Of a stretch of 64,000 nt of DNA, positions 19,026-28,074 are shown in pieces (position 1 is the first letter of the stretch; every line of letters begins with the position of its first letter). The notes below the pieces were generated by a model that saw only the letters and a program-made list of their open reading frames with translations, was not told where the DNA came from and did no database searches. Both the position numbers and the translations under genes were made by a program. The stretch spans positions 422,363 to 486,362 of the forward strand of contig JAFYYH010000021.1 of the NCBI GenBank assembly GCA_017557635.1, written 5' to 3'. Origin of the DNA: Bacteroidaceae bacterium (GTDB lineage Bacteria > Bacteroidota > Bacteroidia > Bacteroidales > Bacteroidaceae).

Positions 19026-20372
19026 ATGGAGGAGAAGGAATTTCTGGATAACATTCTTGAAGTGATTGAGAATCAGGATGCCGAAAAGCTGAAGGCCATC
19101 CTTGATGAGATGCATCCCGCCGATATCGCCGAACTGTGCGATACTCTGGACGTTGAGGATGCCCGTTTGGTATACCGTCAGTTGGACAACGAGACGGCGG
19201 CCGATGTACTTGTGGAGATGGATGAGGACAACCGTAAGAGGTTGCTGGACGAACTCCCGTCCGATGTGATCGCCACCAAGTTCATCGACAACATGGATAC
19301 CGATGATGCCGTAGATATCATTCAGGATCTGGATGAGGACAAGCAGGAGGAGGTGCTTGCCCATATCGGTGACATAGAACAGGCCAGCGACATTGTTGAC
19401 CTGATGCAATATGACGAGGATACCGCCGGTGGTCTGATGGGCACCGAGATGGTGGTTGTGAATGAGAACATGTCCATGCCTGAGTGCCTTCAGGAGATGC
19501 GCAAGCAGGCCGAGGACCTGGATGACATCTACAATGTCTATGTGGTGGATGATGACGGCCGCCTGAAGGGTGTGTTCCCGCTCAAGAAGATGATTACCAA
19601 CCCGTCCGTTTCAAAAGTGAAATATGTGATGGACGAGGACCTGATAAGCACTAAGGTCGATACCCCCATCGATGATGTGGTACAGATGATTGAAAAGTAT
19701 AACCTGGTATCGGTTCCGGTAGTGGACAGCATCGGACGTCTTCAGGGTCAGATAACCGTCGATGATGTCATTGATGAGTTGCGTGAACAACAGGAGCACG
19801 ACTACCAGATGGCATCAGGTCTTACCGGTGACGTAGAGACCGCCGACAGCGTAATACGTCAGATGTGGTCACGTATCCCGTGGCTGCTCATTGGTATCCT
19901 GGGAGGTATCCTGAACTCCAAACTTCTGGAGCATTTTGAGACCGCTTTCGCCGCCGCCACTTCACTGCTGTTCTTCATTCCGCTTATCGGAGGTACCGGC
20001 GGTAACGTGGGTACTCAGTCATCGGCCCTTGTGGTACAGGGTCTGGCCAACGGTTCACTCAACACATCCAACATCTGGAAGCAGGTGTTCAAAGAGAGCG
20101 CCGTGGCTCTTTTGAACGCGATAGTGCTGTCACTTCTGGTGCTGGCCTACAACGCATTCGCATTCGGCTGGTCCGATCCGGTCACATATGCGGTTCCGGG
20201 CAGTATGTTTGCGCTGGTACTCATAGGAACCCTGTGGGGAACGCTGCTGCCGCTTCTTTTTGAAAAAATCCATATAGACCCCGCCATTGCTACAGGTCCC
20301 TTCGTTCAGATTACCAATGATCTGCTGGGTATGGGTATCTACATGGCCGTAATCAGCTTCATAATCCACTGA
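19026..20372 (+). CDS. mgtE: Magnesium transporter MgtE
   Basis: Magnesium-gated magnesium channel of the inner membrane, 448 residues. The acidic N domain (MgtE_N repeats, residues about 10-130) is followed by a CBS pair (about 135-255) and five membrane helices. The pore motif region IPLIGGTGGNVGTQSSALVVQG lies near residue 325, written here only as its key GGNxGTQ. Length and layout are normal. Probably co-transcribed with rsmA. Confidence 0.95.
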   Translation: MEEKEFLDNILEVIENQDAEKLKAILDEMHPADIAELCDTLDVEDARLVYRQLDNETAADVLVEMDEDNRKRLLDELPSDVIATKFIDNMDTDDAVDIIQDLDEDKQEEVLAHIGDIEQASDIVDLMQYDEDTAGGLMGTEMVVVNENMSMPECLQEMRKQAEDLDDIYNVYVVDDDGRLKGVFPLKKMITNPSVSKVKYVMDEDLISTKVDTPIDDVVQMIEKYNLVSVPVVDSIGRLQGQITVDDVIDELREQQEHDYQMASGLTGDVETADSVIRQMWSRIPWLLIGILGGILNSKLLEHFETAFAAATSLLFFIPLIGGTGGNVGTQSSALVVQGLANGSLNTSNIWKQVFKESAVALLNAIVLSLLVLAYNAFAFGWSDPVTYAVPGSMFALVLIGTLWGTLLPLLFEKIHIDPAIATGPFVQITNDLLGMGIYMAVISFIIH

Positions 20373-20390
20373 TTGGTGCATTTTTTTAAC

Positions 20391-20426
20391 AAATCTCTGC
20401 GAAAAATAGGATTTTTGCAGGGATTT
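20391..20426 (+). terminator. Long imperfect inverted repeat between mgtE and the DUF349 gene
   Basis: AAATCTCTGCGAAAAAT pairs with ATTTTTGCAGGGATTT with one wobble and one bulge, a stem of about 16 pairs with a three-base loop. It lacks a clean T tract on the plus strand but sits where an mgtE terminator is expected. Confidence 0.45.
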
Positions 20427-20464
20427 GCTTTTATTTGCATCTTTTGGAATTAAAACCCAAGATT

Positions 20465-22210
20465 ATGAGCGAAGAATTGAACAAGGAGATTACTCCCGAG
20501 CCGGTTGAAGAGGAAATTCAGGAGGTCACAGTAACTGCTACTACACGTGAGGAGATCATTGCCCGTCTTCAGGAGATGGTGGGTGATATTTCTTTGGCCA
20601 AGAGACCTGAGCTTGAGTCTCTCAAGCAGAATTTCTATAAGCTGCAGCGTGCTGCCCAGGAGGAGCAGATTGCCGCATTTGTGGCCGGTGGAGGTACAGC
20701 CGAGGATTTCAAACCCGAACCTGATCCCCTTGACGAGCAGTTCCGTAAGCTCATGAACATAATCAAGGAGAAGAAAGCCGCCGCTCAGGAGGCTCTCGAG
20801 GTTGTCCGCAAGGAGAACTACAAGAAGAAGCTGGAACTGCTTGACCGTTTCAAGGCTCTTATCGAGAAGGCCAACACCGAGGGTGCATCATACAATGAAT
20901 TCAAGGCCATTCTCCAGGAATGGAAAGAGATAAAGGAGGTTCCCGCCGATAAGGCCAATGAACTCTGGAAGGCATATCAGCAGTACGCCGAGCAGTTCTA
21001 TGACATACAGAAACTCAACAATGAGTTCCGCGAGTATGACTTCAAGAAGAACATGGAGGCCAAGATTGCCATCTGCGAGGAGGCCGAGAAACTTGCCGAT
21101 GACCCAGATATCGTAGGTGCTTTCCGCAAACTTCAGAAACTGCATCAGGATTACCGTGAGACAGGTCCTGTTTCAAAGGAGTCAAGGGAGGAGATCTGGA
21201 ACCGTTTCAAGACGGCTTCAACCATCATAAACAAACGTCATCAGCAGCATTTTGAGAATCTCAAGGAGAAAGAGAAGGAAAACCTAGATCAGAAGACCGT
21301 TATCTGTGAACTTCTTGAGGGCATTGAGTATGACAAACTGACCACTTTCCAGAGTTGGAACGAGAAGACCCAGGAGGTGCTTGCTCTCCAGAAGAAGTGG
21401 AAAGACATAGGTTTTGCTCCCGCCAAACATAACCAGAAGATATTTGAGCGTTTCCGTGCTGCATGTGACACCTTCTTCAGTCATAAGGGTGAGTTCTTCA
21501 AGCAGGCCAAGACTGATATGACTGCCAACCTTGAGAAGAAGACCGCTCTCTGCGAGCAGGCCGAGGCACTCAAGGACAGCACCGACTGGAAGGCTACCGG
21601 CGATAAGATGGCTGAACTCCAGAAACAGTGGCGCGAGATAGGCCCCGTCCAGAAGAAATACACCAATTCCATATGGAAGCGTTTCATCGGCGCCTGTGAC
21701 TATTTCTATGAGCAGCGTGACAAGAATACCTCATCAAAGAAGCATGAGGAGAACACCAATCTTGCTGCCAAGAGGGAGATCCTGGCCAAACTTAAGGCTT
21801 TCAATCCCGATAACCTTTCAGATGATGATATTGCTGCAATCCAGCAGCTCGTTGACGAGTGGAACGGCATCGGATTCGTACCCTTCAAGGTTAAGGATAA
21901 GATTGCTGCCGAGTTCAAGGCTGTTATGGAGCCGTTCTCGGGCGTGGTACGTACCGGACGCGGACGTCAGCCGCAGCGTGGCGGTGCCCGTGAGGTAGGC
22001 TCACCGCGTGAGAAACTGCAGCGCCAGTATGAGCAGAAGAAGAGTGAGATCCAGACTTATGAGAATAATCTGGGCTTCATGAATGCTTCAAGCAAGGCTG
22101 GTAACGGTTTTGTTGATTCCATCAAGGCTAAGATTGAAGAACTCAAGAAAGAGGCCGATGAGCTTTTGGCTCAGATTCGAGAACTCGATTCTGAAGATAA
22201 TCAGAATTGA
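20465..22210 (+). CDS. DUF349-repeat protein
   Basis: Function uncertain. The 581 residues are mostly charged helices made of repeated DUF349 units, each with a W.EI/W...G pattern (for example LQEWKEIKEVPADKANELWKAY, noted here by its WKE...W core) at roughly 75-residue intervals between residues 130 and 490. The C-terminal 60 residues form a coiled coil. The ATG at 20465 starts MSEELNKEIT; a longer frame to 20435 is less likely. There is no signal peptide, so it is cytoplasmic. The gene ends five bases before the family 1 repeat. Confidence 0.85.
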   Translation: MSEELNKEITPEPVEEEIQEVTVTATTREEIIARLQEMVGDISLAKRPELESLKQNFYKLQRAAQEEQIAAFVAGGGTAEDFKPEPDPLDEQFRKLMNIIKEKKAAAQEALEVVRKENYKKKLELLDRFKALIEKANTEGASYNEFKAILQEWKEIKEVPADKANELWKAYQQYAEQFYDIQKLNNEFREYDFKKNMEAKIAICEEAEKLADDPDIVGAFRKLQKLHQDYRETGPVSKESREEIWNRFKTASTIINKRHQQHFENLKEKEKENLDQKTVICELLEGIEYDKLTTFQSWNEKTQEVLALQKKWKDIGFAPAKHNQKIFERFRAACDTFFSHKGEFFKQAKTDMTANLEKKTALCEQAEALKDSTDWKATGDKMAELQKQWREIGPVQKKYTNSIWKRFIGACDYFYEQRDKNTSSKKHEENTNLAAKREILAKLKAFNPDNLSDDDIAAIQQLVDEWNGIGFVPFKVKDKIAAEFKAVMEPFSGVVRTGRGRQPQRGGAREVGSPREKLQRQYEQKKSEIQTYENNLGFMNASSKAGNGFVDSIKAKIEELKKEADELLAQIRELDSEDNQN

Positions 22211-22215
22211 CCCCA

Positions 22216-22389
22216 CTTCAAAATAGACCATAGGGTCTTAGGGAGAATGCCCTCCCACAACAAAATATATCGATTCCGAAACTACTGAGCAAGCTCAGCG
22301 TTCCAGAATCGATATTTTTTGTCGCGGGCCCCTCCCACTGGTCGCGCGTGGGTGCGAGACTCCCTGAGACCCTAAGGTCTATTTTGAAG
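22216..22389. repeat. Palindromic interspersed repeat, family 1, copy B (complete)
   Basis: A 174-bp element with 30-bp terminal inverted repeats (22216-22245 against 22360-22389, 28 of 30 matching; ends CTTCAAAATAGACC). A central hairpin pairs 22261-22276 with 22306-22321 around CTGAGC/GCTCAG. The right side has an asymmetric insert with CCCAC/GTGGG. It fills the gap between two convergent stop codons with five bases to spare on each side. There is no transposase frame. No short target-site duplication is obvious. Confidence 0.9.
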
Positions 22390-22394
22390 CAGGA

Positions 22395-23414
22395 TCAATT
22401 GAAACCGACCAGAATTCGGAAGACTTTGCCTGGGGCTTCTACCCATTTTTGCATTGCGCTTAGGGCTTGCTCGGGTTTGACTACTGCTGAGATCAGGTCG
22501 TTGACGGGGCAGGTGCCGCGCTGGAGGTAGCGGATTACTGCCTCAAAGTCGGCCGGCATGGCGTTGCGTGATCCGTGGATGTTTATCTCCTTCTTTACAA
22601 AGAGGCCGGTGTGGAAGGTTACGTCGTTCTTGGAGTAACCTATGCAGACTACTCGGCCTGAGAATGCAACTTCGTCAATTGCTGCCTGATAGGTGGGTAC
22701 GCTTCCTACTGCTTCGACCACTACTGTCGGGCCCAATCCATCGGTCAATTCGGTCAGTTTTGCGTGCAGATCCTCTTCTTTGGAGTTGATGGTGTGGGCT
22801 GCGCCTAGGCGTTTGGCCAAAGCGAGTTTCTCGTTGTCCAGATCAACGGCTATGACGGTGGCTCCGCGAAGCGATGCACGTACTATGGCACCTACTCCTA
22901 TCATTCCGCAGCCGAATACCAGGACTGTGTCGGAGTCTGTTACCTGGGCGCGGGATACGGCGTGGAACCCTACGCTCATGGGCTCTATCAGGGCGCAGTC
23001 GCGGAGTGCTATGCCGGAGGCGGGAATAACCTTCTGCCACGGAAGAACTATGTAGTCACGCATGGCTCCGTCACGCTGTACACCCAGTGTCTCGTTGAAC
23101 TCGCAGGCATTGGGGTGGCCTGAACGGCAGGCGGCGCAGTGTCCGCAGTTGGTGTAGGGGTTTACGGTTACGGTCAGTCCGGGAGTCAGGAAATCCGGTA
23201 CTCCGGGGCCTGCGCTCTCTACTGTGGCACCTATCTCGTGACCCGGGATGACGGCCTCCTTGGCCATCAGGTTACGGCCCAGGAATGTGTTGAGGTCTGA
23301 TCCGCAGAATCCTACATATCCAATCTTGAGGAGTACCTCGCCGGCACCGGGGGTGGGCTTTACGGCCTCCTCGACAATCATTTTTCCCTCAGCGGGAATT
23401 CTAATCTGTTTCAT
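22395..23414 (-). CDS. Zinc-dependent alcohol dehydrogenase (MDR family), likely 2-keto-3-deoxy-L-fuconate or related dehydrogenase
   Basis: NAD(P)-dependent dehydrogenase of 339 residues. Catalytic-zinc residues lie in GFCGSD and GHE. The structural-zinc lobe CGHCAACRSGHPNAC has all four cysteines. The Rossmann motif is FGCGMIGVG. The cluster context (aldose dehydrogenase, lactonase-type amidohydrolase, FucP-type permease) points to oxidation of a sugar acid or sugar in a non-phosphorylated L-fucose-type route, but the exact substrate is inference. It is last in the cluster and ends beside the palindromic repeat. Confidence 0.85.
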   Translation of the reverse strand: MKQIRIPAEGKMIVEEAVKPTPGAGEVLLKIGYVGFCGSDLNTFLGRNLMAKEAVIPGHEIGATVESAGPGVPDFLTPGLTVTVNPYTNCGHCAACRSGHPNACEFNETLGVQRDGAMRDYIVLPWQKVIPASGIALRDCALIEPMSVGFHAVSRAQVTDSDTVLVFGCGMIGVGAIVRASLRGATVIAVDLDNEKLALAKRLGAAHTINSKEEDLHAKLTELTDGLGPTVVVEAVGSVPTYQAAIDEVAFSGRVVCIGYSKNDVTFHTGLFVKKEINIHGSRNAMPADFEAVIRYLQRGTCPVNDLISAVVKPEQALSAMQKWVEAPGKVFRILVGFN

Positions 23415-24629
23415 TCAGTCTATTACTTTATGTCCCTTCCAGCCGTACCATGCGCAAACGGCAAAGCAGATCAGCGGGATGAAATATGCTATATTGGGGT
23501 TAGCCATTGATTTCTGTACGTACGCGGTCAGGATGGGAAGTATTGAGTTGCCCACGATGGCCATTACCAGGAAGGCCGATCCGCTCTTGGTGTCACCCTT
23601 GAGGTCGGTGAGTGCCAGTGAGAACTGGGTGGGGTACATGATTGACATGAAGAATGATATTCCCATCATGGCGTATACTGCTGCCTTACCTCCTACAATG
23701 CAGACGAATATGCAGAGCAGTACGTTGGCAACGCCGTAAACCACGAGCATGTTCTCGGGGCGGAACTTGACCATCAGGGTAGTGCCTATCCATCGGCCAA
23801 GAAGGAAGAAGAGCATGTAGAATCCGAAGAATGTGGTGGCCTGGCTGTTGGTCATGCCTACGTAGTTGATGCAGTAAACCAGGAACAGGCTGTTCACTGC
23901 GGTCTGGCCGCCGTTGTAGAAGAACTGTGCTATGACGCCGTTACGCAGGTGGCTGCGCTTGAGTACCTTGAATGAGATGAGCCTGGTGCCCTCCTTGTCA
24001 TCATCTTCGGCCTGTATGCGCGGCAGTTTTGTAAAGATGAATACTACCGCAATGACTATGAGCACGATTGCAAAGATGGCATAGGTCATTCGGAAGGTAT
24101 GAATCTCCGATTCCACCGATGTTTCCGTGCGGGTTCCCAGTATGATCTTGCTCAGGAACATGGCGGCAATGAATGCGCCCAGTCCGTTGAATGCCTGCGC
24201 CAGGTTAAGACGGCGCGGTGCTGTGGCGGGATCGCCAAGTTCAGTTACGTAGGGATTGGCGGCAGTCTCAAGGAAGCACATTCCTATGGCTACGATAAAG
24301 AAGGCGCAAAGGTAGAGCGGGAAACTGTGCATGCGGGTTACAGGCAGGAACAGAAGTCCGCCCACAGCGGCTATCAGCAGGCCCAGAACTATGCCGGCCT
24401 TGTAGCTGAAGCGCTTCATGAACATTGCTATAGGTATGGGGAAGAGGAAGTAGGCGAACCAATAGGAGGTCTCTACGAACTCGGCCCTGGCCTGGTCTAT
24501 GTCAAACAGGGTCATCATCTTCTTGACGACCGATGAAAGCAGGTTGTTGCTTATTGCCCACAGGAAAAAGAGGCAGATTACCATTGACAGCGCAACGGTA
24601 AAGGTTTTTGATTTGGTGTTCTGACTCAT
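23415..24629 (-). CDS. Sugar:proton symporter, FucP family (MFS)
   Basis: Inner-membrane major facilitator with about 12 helices, 404 residues. ETAANPYVTELGDP near residue 125 is the hallmark of the FHS/FucP group, whose members carry L-fucose and sometimes glucose or galactose. It starts inside the amidohydrolase stop codon (ATGA). The dehydrogenase gene begins in the next base after its stop, so the four genes are tightly coupled. L-fucose is the most likely substrate given the neighbours. Confidence 0.88.
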   Translation of the reverse strand: MSQNTKSKTFTVALSMVICLFFLWAISNNLLSSVVKKMMTLFDIDQARAEFVETSYWFAYFLFPIPIAMFMKRFSYKAGIVLGLLIAAVGGLLFLPVTRMHSFPLYLCAFFIVAIGMCFLETAANPYVTELGDPATAPRRLNLAQAFNGLGAFIAAMFLSKIILGTRTETSVESEIHTFRMTYAIFAIVLIVIAVVFIFTKLPRIQAEDDDKEGTRLISFKVLKRSHLRNGVIAQFFYNGGQTAVNSLFLVYCINYVGMTNSQATTFFGFYMLFFLLGRWIGTTLMVKFRPENMLVVYGVANVLLCIFVCIVGGKAAVYAMMGISFFMSIMYPTQFSLALTDLKGDTKSGSAFLVMAIVGNSILPILTAYVQKSMANPNIAYFIPLICFAVCAWYGWKGHKVID

Positions 24630-25546
24630 TCTGACATGTTTTTGATGTAAGGTAAATCTATATCAGTCTCTATACCGTAGAATTTCACTGCGTTGAGTCC
24701 CAGGAAAAGTTCCTTGGATTCATCGGTGAATTCAGAGGTTTTCAGTATGAAATCGTATGACATGCGGTAGGTGATGGCTGTGATGGTTCGCGGGTAGTCC
24801 GAACCCCACATCAGTTTGTCCATACCGACCTCGTCGGCTGCCTGGCGTATGGCTTTGACGGCTCCCTTGAACGGGTAGAATTCATCGTTGAAAAGCCAGG
24901 TTATGCCGCCGGATTCTATCATTACGTTCCCATGTCTGGCCAGGCGGATCTGCTCCATCCAGCCCGGAACGGTCACCATTCCGAAGTGTCCTACCGCAAT
25001 CTTCAGGTCGGGGCACTCCTGAATGACCTCTTCCATCTCAGGTACCTGGACGTCACCGTCCTCAAGGGTTATTGATAGGAATACTCCGCTCTTTTCCATA
25101 AGGCGGAACATCTCCATCATCTCGGGGCAGGTCAGGCTGACGCGGCCCTGGGGAGTCTGCAGACGGTGTCCGGGTATTGCGATACCCTTGAATCCCTGTG
25201 CTATCAGTTTCTTTACATCCTCCAGATAACCGGGTTTGCGGTAATCGGCCATGCCGCATACTATGAAGCGGTCGGGATAGCGTTTCTGAACATCGGCCAG
25301 GTATTCGTTCTGGATGCCGTCTATGAATTCCTGCACCACTACGGCTGCCGTTACCTGGGCGTAGTCCATGTTTGACAGGAATATCTCGGCGGTGTTACGT
25401 CCGTCTATGATGAACGGGGGTACCATCTGGCGGATCTCACCCATGAAAAGGGAGCGTCCGTTCTCAAGCGTGCGTATGGGCATGCCGTTTACGACGGTGT
25501 CCTGACGCAGCCACAGATGTGAATGGGTGTCTATTATCTTCATCAT
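24626..25546 (-). CDS. Amidohydrolase-2 family lactonase (L-fuconolactonase-like)
   Basis: TIM-barrel metal-dependent hydrolase of 306 residues. The N-terminal DTHSHLW metal motif, the VGHFGM segment and the C-terminal WGSDYPRT motif are those of COG3618 sugar-lactone hydrolases. In this setting hydrolysis of L-fucono-lactone to L-fuconate is the best guess. The start is taken at 25546 because this ATG overlaps the stop of the aldo/keto reductase gene (ATGA); the next codon is also ATG. Confidence 0.82.
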   Translation of the reverse strand: MMKIIDTHSHLWLRQDTVVNGMPIRTLENGRSLFMGEIRQMVPPFIIDGRNTAEIFLSNMDYAQVTAAVVVQEFIDGIQNEYLADVQKRYPDRFIVCGMADYRKPGYLEDVKKLIAQGFKGIAIPGHRLQTPQGRVSLTCPEMMEMFRLMEKSGVFLSITLEDGDVQVPEMEEVIQECPDLKIAVGHFGMVTVPGWMEQIRLARHGNVMIESGGITWLFNDEFYPFKGAVKAIRQAADEVGMDKLMWGSDYPRTITAITYRMSYDFILKTSEFTDESKELFLGLNAVKFYGIETDIDLPYIKNMSE

Positions 25547-26496
25547 GAATTGCACCAGGTAACCCTCTGCTGGCTGCCTATTATTTCACGTACTTCAAAT
25601 ACCAGATCCCAGTCAAGAGGCTCCTGTACCACCTCTATGTTCTTAAGCACGTTCCTGGGGTTGGCTGAACTGAAGAGGGTGGTGGCAATGCGCGGATTGC
25701 TGTAGGAGTACTGGACTGCCAGTTTTTCTATTGATGTGCCGTGGGCCTTGCAGTGCTGTGCGGCCTTGGCGCATGCCTCAACCAGAGGCTTGGGTGCGGG
25801 ATGCCAGTCGGGAACACCGCGCTCGGAGAGCAGGCCCATGGCCAGCGGTGAGGCGTTGATCACGCCTATTCCCTTCTGTTCAAAGTAGCCCAGGTAATCG
25901 TTCAGCTTGTCATCGTTCAGACAGAAATGGCAGAAGTTCAGAATGCTCTCTACCGTTCCGGCGGGAGCGTGGTCTACCACCCATTTCAGGTTTTCAAGCT
26001 GAAGGTCGGTTATACCTACGTGACTGACTATGCCTTTGTTACGGAGTTCCACCAGGGCAGGGAGGGTTTCGTCAACCACTTTCTGCAGTCCGCCGGGCAG
26101 GGCGGCCTGGAACTCGATGTCATGTACGTTGATAAGGTCAATGTGATCGATATTGAGTCGTTCCATGCTCTCGTAAACACTCTCGGTGGCACGCTTGGCG
26201 CTGTAATCCCAGGTGTTGACGCCGTCCTTACCGTATCGGCCCACCTTGGTGGACAGGAAATACTTGTCACGCGGGATGTCCTTGAGAGCCTTGCCCAGAA
26301 CGGTCTCGGCTTTGTAGTGGCCGTAGTAGGGGGATACGTCGATAAAGTTCAAACCGTTATCCACTGCGGTGAATACGGCGTTTATTGCCTCCTTTTCATT
26401 GATGTCATGGAATACTCCGCCCAGTGATGATGCACCGAAGGCCAGTCTTGCCACCTTCATTCCGGTCTTGCCGATCTCGTTGTACTTTAAGTTCAT
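25543..26496 (-). CDS. Aldo/keto reductase, probable L-fucose (D-threo-aldose) 1-dehydrogenase
   Basis: NAD(P)-dependent oxidoreductase of 317 residues. The AKR tetrad is visible: D in FIDVSPYYG, Y in the same motif, K in FLSTKVGR and H in INVHDIE. Members beside FucP and COG3618 genes oxidise L-fucose or similar aldoses at C1. It is the first cluster gene and starts 24 bases after ispH ends, with no TAnnTTTG box in the gap, so expression may depend on the ispH transcript. Confidence 0.85.
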   Translation of the reverse strand: MNLKYNEIGKTGMKVARLAFGASSLGGVFHDINEKEAINAVFTAVDNGLNFIDVSPYYGHYKAETVLGKALKDIPRDKYFLSTKVGRYGKDGVNTWDYSAKRATESVYESMERLNIDHIDLINVHDIEFQAALPGGLQKVVDETLPALVELRNKGIVSHVGITDLQLENLKWVVDHAPAGTVESILNFCHFCLNDDKLNDYLGYFEQKGIGVINASPLAMGLLSERGVPDWHPAPKPLVEACAKAAQHCKAHGTSIEKLAVQYSYSNPRIATTLFSSANPRNVLKNIEVVQEPLDWDLVFEVREIIGSQQRVTWCNS

Positions 26497-26520
26497 AATT
26501 GGTATGTAATTAGGTTGTAA

Positions 26521-27387
26521 TCAGTCGTTGAAATGGGCCATTATGAATTCGCGGCACTCCTCCATCAGCCACTTGGGCGTGGAGGTGGCTCCGCAGATTC
26601 CTACGGACTGCGCTCCTTCCAGTGCCTTGAAGTCAATGTCCTCGCGGCTCTCTATCATATAGGACTTGGGATTGACATTGAGGCATTCGTTGAACAGAAC
26701 CTTGCCGTTCGAGCTCTTGCGGCCCGATACGAACAGGATGACGTCATGCCGGCTGGCAAACTCACGTATGTTTTCGCGGCGGTGTGACACCTGACCGCAT
26801 ACGGTGTTGTTGTGTATGAATTTTCGTCCTGCCGGTACACGTTCGGCAATCTTCTCTATGAGTTGGTTGTAACTGGAAGCGGATTTGGTTGTCTGCGAGT
26901 ACAGGAAAATGTCCTTGCTGAAATCAATACGGTCCATTTCATCGGCGGATTCAATGACCGTAGCGGTTCCGTCGGTCTGTCCTACAAGGCCCAGTACCTC
27001 GGCATGTCCCTTCTGGCCGAATATGATTATCTGTCCTGTGGCGGGGTCCAGTTCCTGATATTGGCGGTGTATGCGCTGCTGGAGTTTTAGTACCACGGGG
27101 CATGTAGCGTCAATCAGCGTTATTCCGTTCTTGCGGGCGGCCTGGTAGGTTGACGGCGGTTCACCGTGGGCACGAAGCAGGACCTTTGCTCCCTTGAGCG
27201 TCCTGAACTGCTCGTGGTTGATGGTCTTGAGACCCATACCCTGAAGTCTTTCGCACTCTATTCCGTTGTGAACGATGTCACCCAGGCAATAGAGTTCGTC
27301 GCTGCTGCGCAACTCCTCCTCAGCCTTGCCTATGGCTGACAGCACTCCGAAACAGAATCCGGATTCAAGGTCAATCTCAACCTTCAT
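26521..27387 (-). CDS. ispH: 4-hydroxy-3-methylbut-2-enyl diphosphate reductase
   Basis: Last enzyme of the MEP isoprenoid pathway, producing IPP and DMAPP with a 4Fe-4S cluster. The 288 residues hold the three cluster cysteines in SGFCFGV (residue 12), DATCPVV (about 97) and ICGATSTP (about 268). It starts three bases after cmk stops. Confidence 0.96.
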   Translation of the reverse strand: MKVEIDLESGFCFGVLSAIGKAEEELRSSDELYCLGDIVHNGIECERLQGMGLKTINHEQFRTLKGAKVLLRAHGEPPSTYQAARKNGITLIDATCPVVLKLQQRIHRQYQELDPATGQIIIFGQKGHAEVLGLVGQTDGTATVIESADEMDRIDFSKDIFLYSQTTKSASSYNQLIEKIAERVPAGRKFIHNNTVCGQVSHRRENIREFASRHDVILFVSGRKSSNGKVLFNECLNVNPKSYMIESREDIDFKALEGAQSVGICGATSTPKWLMEECREFIMAHFND

Positions 27388-27390
27388 GAT

Positions 27391-28074
27391 TCAATCTGCT
27401 GCGGCTTTGAGATACTGTTCCATCAGCCACTTGTCCTGCTCCTCAATGGTCATGTCGCTGTTGTCAAGGACTATGGCGTCATCGGCCTTACGCAGGGGTG
27501 AAACGGCACGGTGTGAATCAATGTAGTCACGTTCACGTACGTTCTTGAGCACCTCTTCATATACCGGATGCTCTCCTTTCATCTCCAACTCGTCAAAACG
27601 GCGGCGGGCACGGATCTCGTCGCTTGCGGTGACAAATATCTTGAGTTGCGCGTTGGGGAATACGGTGGTACCAATGTCACGGCCGTCCATGATGATGGCG
27701 CCTGTCTTGCCCATCTCCCTTTGAAGTTTCACCATGGCTTCCCTGACGAATCCTATGGCCGATATGGGGCTGACATTGCCCGATACCTCCATGCCTCGGA
27801 TCTGGCGCTCCACGTTCTCACCGTTCAGGATGGTGTATTGCTGTCCGTTCTCGTGGCCGAAGGTTATCTTTATCTGAGGCATTTCAGCACGCAATGCCTC
27901 CTCATCTATTCCGTCCTTGCCTATGAAACCGCGGCGCATGGCATAGAGGGTTACGGCGCGGTACATTGCGCCGGTGTCTATGTATGTGTAACCGATTGCT
28001 TTTGCAAGCGCCTTGGCCATGGTGCTCTTACCGCACGACGAATGGCCGTCCATAGCTATGATGATCTTCTTCAT
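27391..28074 (-). CDS. cmk: Cytidylate kinase
   Basis: Phosphorylates CMP and dCMP. The 227 residues begin with the P-loop GHSSCGKST (residues 10-18) and contain [12 protein letters not shown], the [11 protein letters not shown] motif and an arginine-rich lid (RARRRFDE). It overlaps the porQ stop by four bases and is followed immediately by ispH. Confidence 0.96.
   Translation of the reverse strand: MKKIIIAMDGHSSCGKSTMAKALAKAIGYTYIDTGAMYRAVTLYAMRRGFIGKDGIDEEALRAEMPQIKITFGHENGQQYTILNGENVERQIRGMEVSGNVSPISAIGFVREAMVKLQREMGKTGAIIMDGRDIGTTVFPNAQLKIFVTASDEIRARRRFDELEMKGEHPVYEEVLKNVRERDYIDSHRAVSPLRKADDAIVLDNSDMTIEEQDKWLMEQYLKAAAD

Noticed and set aside
22216..22389. Insertion sequence
   Set aside because: Only 174 bp, with no transposase frame; MITE or REP-type is more fitting.
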